Shown here: positions 61,108 through 64,000 of the stretch, piece after piece
Layout of the letters: each line of letters opens with the position of its first letter
Numbering within the stretch: position 1 is the first letter of the stretch
Assembly (NCBI RefSeq): GCF_025150085.1
Contig: NZ_CP102280.1
Span: 635,001 to 699,000 of the forward strand
Direction of reading: 5' to 3'
Source: Dorea longicatena
GTDB lineage: Bacteria > Bacillota > Clostridia > Lachnospirales > Lachnospiraceae
Length of the DNA: 64,000 nucleotides
Notes under the pieces: model-generated
Databases searched by the model: none
Told to the model about the DNA's origin: nothing
What the model saw: only the letters and a program-made list of their open reading frames with translations
Translations under genes and position numbers: made by a program

Positions 61108-62001
61108 ATGGAACAGATCAGATTGGAAAATGAACAGATAGAAGTAACTGTGAATATTCACGGAGCAGAATTGCGGTCGTTGAAAAGTAAGGCTGACGGA
61201 CAGGAATATTTGTGGAATGCAGATGCAAAATACTGGGGAAGGACGTCGCCTGTGTTATTTCCTTTTGTCGGCGGAGTAAAGAATAAAGTTTACAGACATG
61301 AGGGCAAAGAATATCCGATGAATCAGCATGGATTTGCAAGAGATATGGACTTTACATTGATAAGCCGGAGCACAGATGAGGCATGGCTGGCGTTGGAGGA
61401 TACCGATGAAACCCGTAAAGTCTATCCGTTTCATTTCCATTTGGAGATTGGATACAGACTGGAAGGAACAGCTGTCAGGGTAATGTGGAAAGTAAAAAAT
61501 ACAAATAAGAAAAATATGTATTTTGCGATCGGTGCGCATCCGGCATTCTTCTGCCCGGTCAGAGAAGGCGAGAAGCAGTCAGAATATTTCCTGAAGTTTA
61601 AGGATGGAGAAGGAAATGCACCGGAATCACTGACGAATACGGTATTCGGAGAAGGTGGAGTTGTTACAACACAGAAAAAAGAATATAAGCTGACAGACGG
61701 CTTCCTTTCTATTGATGAGCATTTGTTTGACGGGGATGCGCTGGTAATTGAAGGGCATCAGATTCAAAGGGTCGCATTGACGGATCCACAGAGGAAGGAA
61801 TATCTGGCAGTAGAATTTGACGCACCACTTGCAGGAATCTGGTCACCACCGAAAAAACAGGCTCCGTTTGTATGCATTGAACCATGGTATGGACGTTGTG
61901 ACAGTGAAAGATTCGACGGGGAATTAAAAGACAGAGACTGGGAAAATGCTCTGGAAGCGGGCGGAGAATTTGAGGCTTCATACAAAATTATTATTGAATA
62001 A
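61108..62001 (+). CDS. aldose 1-epimerase family protein
   Basis: A 297-residue beta-sandwich protein of the galactose mutarotase-like superfamily (LacX/YeaD-like form). VNIHGAELRSLKSKADGQEY is the start of the fold, LWNADAKYWGRTSPVLFPFV the second strand set, and NQHGFARDMDF holds the catalytic His. AIGAHPAFFCPV carries the second His and CIEPWYGRCD near the end the acidic residue. It interconverts sugar anomers; substrate is unknown. The ATG follows AAAGGATGAGAG. Confidence 0.88.
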   Translation: MEQIRLENEQIEVTVNIHGAELRSLKSKADGQEYLWNADAKYWGRTSPVLFPFVGGVKNKVYRHEGKEYPMNQHGFARDMDFTLISRSTDEAWLALEDTDETRKVYPFHFHLEIGYRLEGTAVRVMWKVKNTNKKNMYFAIGAHPAFFCPVREGEKQSEYFLKFKDGEGNAPESLTNTVFGEGGVVTTQKKEYKLTDGFLSIDEHLFDGDALVIEGHQIQRVALTDPQRKEYLAVEFDAPLAGIWSPPKKQAPFVCIEPWYGRCDSERFDGELKDRDWENALEAGGEFEASYKIIIE

Positions 62002-62107
62002 TTTTTTCAGAATATTTTATAGAATTTATATGGATAACTTTGGGGAATCGGTTATAATAAGCATGTAGTTACATGATAATAGTCATTACGAAAGAGAGGA
62101 AATAGAT

Positions 62108-62416
62108 ATGGCAGTTATACATTTGTCAAAAGATAATTTTAATGAAGAAGTACTGGAGTCAAAAGTACCTGTAATGGTAGATTTCTGGGCAACGTGGTGC
62201 GGACCATGCAAGACGATGGCACCGATCGTGGAAGAGATTGCAGAAGAACGTACAGATATCAAAGTATGCAAAATTGACGTAGATCAGGAACCGGAACTTG
62301 CAAGACAGTATCGTGTAATGTCTATCCCGACATTTCTGGTGTTCAAAGACGGAGAAGTCGTTAAGAGAGATATGGGTGTGATGTCCAAGGACGAGCTGGA
62401 AGGTCTGATTGTTTAA
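62108..62416 (+). CDS. trxA: thioredoxin
   Basis: A 102-residue dithiol protein with the active site VDFWATWCGPCKTMAPIVEE (WCGPC). The cis-Pro loop is VMSIPTFLVFKDGE and the C-terminal helix is short, all normal for TrxA. It reduces disulfides in ribonucleotide reductase, peroxidases and other proteins. AAGAGAGGAAAT precedes the ATG. A TATAAT at 62055-62060 probably belongs to its promoter. A long-stem terminator follows, so it is monocistronic; no thioredoxin reductase is encoded nearby. Confidence 0.95.
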   Translation: MAVIHLSKDNFNEEVLESKVPVMVDFWATWCGPCKTMAPIVEEIAEERTDIKVCKIDVDQEPELARQYRVMSIPTFLVFKDGEVVKRDMGVMSKDELEGLIV

Positions 62417-62446
62417 TGTGTGAAAAGGTTGATATCCGGCTGGAAT

Positions 62447-62505
62447 AAAATAAAAGGTACATTCCTGTGCAGACTTTAATGCAAGGGAATGTACCTTTTA
62501 TTTTT
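62447..62505. terminator. terminator after trxA (bidirectional)
   Basis: AAAATAAAAGGTACATTCC pairs perfectly with GGAATGTACCTTTTATTTT across a 20-base loop. Confidence 0.85.
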
Positions 62506-62510
62506 ATCGC

Positions 62511-62551
62511 CATGCGTTCGTAAGGAACTGCCAATGGCGGATTTTTTGTAG
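62511..62551 (+). repeat. dispersed palindromic repeat, copy 7
   Basis: CATGCGTTCGTAAGGAACTG then CCAATGGCGGATTTTTTGTAG, located between trxA and dapB. Confidence 0.55.
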
Positions 62552-62579
62552 TTCTGTGTTTGATCCATTCATTAGTGGA

Positions 62580-63377
62580 TTAAATTCCAAGCACATCTTT
62601 GATGGAATAGAACCCAGGGCCTTTCCCTTCAAGATAAGCAGCACAGTCACAGGCTCCTCTTGCAAAGCATTCCCAGTTATAGGAGTGATGGGTAATTTCC
62701 AGACGTTCGCCCATGCCTCCGAAGTATACGGTATGGCTGCTTGGAATATTGCCGGCACGAAGGGAATGGTAGCCGATGGTTCCAGGTTCACGAGGTGATT
62801 CGCCTTCACGTCCGTAGACTGCAATATCGCTAAGCTCTTTGCCGAGAGCATGAGCCATGATCTCACCCATCTCTTTAGAAGTTCCGCTTGGTGCATCCTT
62901 CTTCCACTGATCATGCATTTCCAGAATCTCGATATCAATCTCATCTTTTAAAGTTGCAGTAACAAGTTCCAGAAGTTTGTTCATGATATTCACAAGTTTT
63001 GAAGTGTTAGCCGCATAGAGCATCGGGATCTGTTTGCCGGCTTCTTCGAAGCGTTTCATTTCTTCAGCGGAAAATCCGGTCGATCCACATACCAGTGCTT
63101 TCTTATGGGCAATAGCAAGATCCAGAACTTCCATGGCCATTTCTTTTGTGGAAAAATCAATGATGACATCACAGGAATCAATGATACTTTCAAGGTCATC
63201 GGTTACAGGAACTCCGAGTTCGAAGCCCGTCATGGCAACAGTGCCCAGATCCTTTCCGATATAATCCCGTCCCTTTGGTGCTATTGCACCCACCAGTTCC
63301 ATATCGTCACGACTGGCAGCGACCTGTGTGATCAGTTTTCCCATTTTACCTTTTGGTCCGATTACAATAACTTTCAT
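62580..63377 (-). CDS. dapB: 4-hydroxy-tetrahydrodipicolinate reductase
   Basis: A 265-residue NAD(P)H enzyme producing tetrahydrodipicolinate for lysine and cell-wall synthesis. VIGPKGKMGKLITQ is the cofactor loop, VIIDFSTKEMAMEVL and CGSTGFSAEEM are normal. The catalytic region reads LEMHDQWKKDAPSGTSKEMG: the first His (acid) and the Lys four residues on are kept, but the usual second His of the HH pair is Asp. ITHHSYNWECFARGA near the C-terminus is typical. Its product is the substrate of Ddh at 33.2 kb. The gene is transcribed alone. Confidence 0.94.
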   Translation of the reverse strand: MKVIVIGPKGKMGKLITQVAASRDDMELVGAIAPKGRDYIGKDLGTVAMTGFELGVPVTDDLESIIDSCDVIIDFSTKEMAMEVLDLAIAHKKALVCGSTGFSAEEMKRFEEAGKQIPMLYAANTSKLVNIMNKLLELVTATLKDEIDIEILEMHDQWKKDAPSGTSKEMGEIMAHALGKELSDIAVYGREGESPREPGTIGYHSLRAGNIPSSHTVYFGGMGERLEITHHSYNWECFARGACDCAAYLEGKGPGFYSIKDVLGI

Positions 63378-63433
63378 AATAGTAGTCTCCTTTCATAAAC
63401 CGGTCATATGTTGCTGAATCATATTTTATATCG

Positions 63434-63453
63434 CTATGCGTTCTGCAGATTCA
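63434..63453 (+). repeat. dispersed palindromic repeat, partial copy 8
   Basis: TATGCGTTCTGCAGATTCAG matches only one end of the consensus, upstream of dapB. Confidence 0.3.
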
Positions 63454-63670
63454 GACATTGTATAAACTGTCTTCAGTATAGCACAGCAAGAGGCGGGTGA
63501 ATATGAAGAAATAAAAAAGTGGATGAAAAGTCTGAAAATTACGAAAAATGAAAGCTGTCAACCAATGGTTGCGAGATTGCAATGTTACATATGTGGACAA
63601 ATGCAGGAGAATAAGACATAATGAAAAAAATGAATTCATTTCGTATAGATATTATTAAGAAGGTGAGAAA

Positions 63671-64000
63671 ATGACATTAGGTGAAAAGATATATAAGTTG
63701 AGGACAAAACGATCTATGACGCAGGAACAGCTTGCGGAAAAAATAGGAGTGTCACGACAGTCTGTATCCAAATGGGAAACAGACAGTGCCATTCCGGATA
63801 TAGAAAAATTAAAATTATTGGCGGAGATTTTTGAAGTGTCTATAACAGAGCTTTTGGGGATGGAATGCGAAGAAGATACAAAACGTAAAGATGAAAAAGA
63901 AAGAATAGAACATTGCCAAAAAGAAATAAAACGGTGGAAGAGATATGCTATAGTTTTGATAGCAATTTCTGCGATTCTTCTTGCTGCGTGTATCGGTGGA
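63671..64000 (+). CDS. XRE-family regulator with membrane segment (partial, cut by window end)
   Basis: The first 110 residues are visible. Residues 1-65 form a Cro/CI-type HTH: EKIYKLRTKRSMTQEQLAEK then IGVSRQSVSKWETDSAIPDI, followed by KLKLLAEIFEVSITELLG. A charged linker leads to a membrane helix beginning near residue 96 (YAIVLIAISAILLAACIGG). This layout (HTH, linker, TM) is common in Firmicute membrane-tethered regulators. The ATG follows AAGGTGAG. The rest lies beyond base 64000. A palindrome ATGAATTCAT at 63629-63638 lies just upstream. Confidence 0.9.
   Translation, partial: MTLGEKIYKLRTKRSMTQEQLAEKIGVSRQSVSKWETDSAIPDIEKLKLLAEIFEVSITELLGMECEEDTKRKDEKERIEHCQKEIKRWKRYAIVLIAISAILLAACIGG

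Overview
The window looks like a chromosomal segment of a low-GC, anaerobic Firmicute of the Lachnospiraceae type (Dorea/Blautia/Mediterraneibacter-like). Grounds: AT-rich intergenic DNA with strong AGGAGG ribosome sites and TTGACA/TATAAT promoters; PPi-dependent phosphofructokinase; the ThiS-ThiF-ThiG-ThiH anaerobic thiazole route; a meso-diaminopimelate dehydrogenase; and small families I associate with this group (RDAC, DUF4317, DUF2975 with an XRE partner). The species assignment is inference. No rRNA, CRISPR array, prophage or complete insertion sequence was seen; one tRNA-Arg is present.

Layout. 0-5.5 kb: RDAC peptide, an Rpn-type PD-(D/E)XK nuclease whose ribosome site sits in a hairpin, a nucleobase permease, an XRE/DUF2975 membrane operon and a LysR regulator. 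5.5-13.3 kb: a heterodimeric ABC exporter whose second subunit is cut off and joined to a headless LacI regulator, followed by an intact sucrose PTS transporter and sucrose-6-phosphate hydrolase behind a perfect cre-like operator. 13.4-18.4 kb: pyridoxamine kinase, tRNA-Arg, a cobalamin riboswitch ahead of two lipoproteins (one a CbiK-type chelatase), and Pfp. 18.7-22.4 kb: a membrane pseudokinase/TPR protein overlapped by a charged-repeat, Ig-like surface protein. 22.7-26 kb: a glycosyltransferase, a 672-bp non-coding element of nested long inverted repeats, SseB, and an ECF sigma/anti-sigma pair. 26-34 kb: decayed MATE and flavin-reductase genes, TetR-flavodoxin, 2H phosphoesterase, phospholipase D, DUF4317, an ABC exporter and Ddh. 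34-38.8 kb: ThrE-type exporter with an unknown partner, a MetE-like methyltransferase, and remnants of a MATE and a LysR gene. 38.9-42.9 kb: TPP riboswitch and thiSFGH plus a ThiE/TenI protein. 43-47.3 kb: MarR-TSUP exporter, HD hydrolase, SGNH esterase, EamA exporter and two gene tails. 47.4-51.9 kb: MoxR ATPase, VWA protein and a Csp-like subtilase. 52-64 kb: mostly housekeeping metabolism (Gfo/Idh oxidoreductase, FMN hydroxy-acid oxidase, LysR, MATE, RelA/SpoT-domain protein, alanine/glycine symporter, RluA, Nudix, aldose epimerase, thioredoxin, DapB) and a truncated XRE regulator at the edge.

Three points stand out. The 23.74-24.41 kb element is an AAV-terminal-repeat-like set of three long hairpin arms closed by an outer stem, with no credible coding content, and it is the best candidate for something undescribed. 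A family of about ten copies of a ~40-bp palindromic repeat is scattered through intergenic spaces, twice as tandem pairs. At least five gene-fragment junctions (8.88, 26.64, 38.03/38.24, 44.3 and 47.04 kb) suggest repeated deletion or rearrangement, or assembly joins; the raw sequence alone cannot tell these apart.
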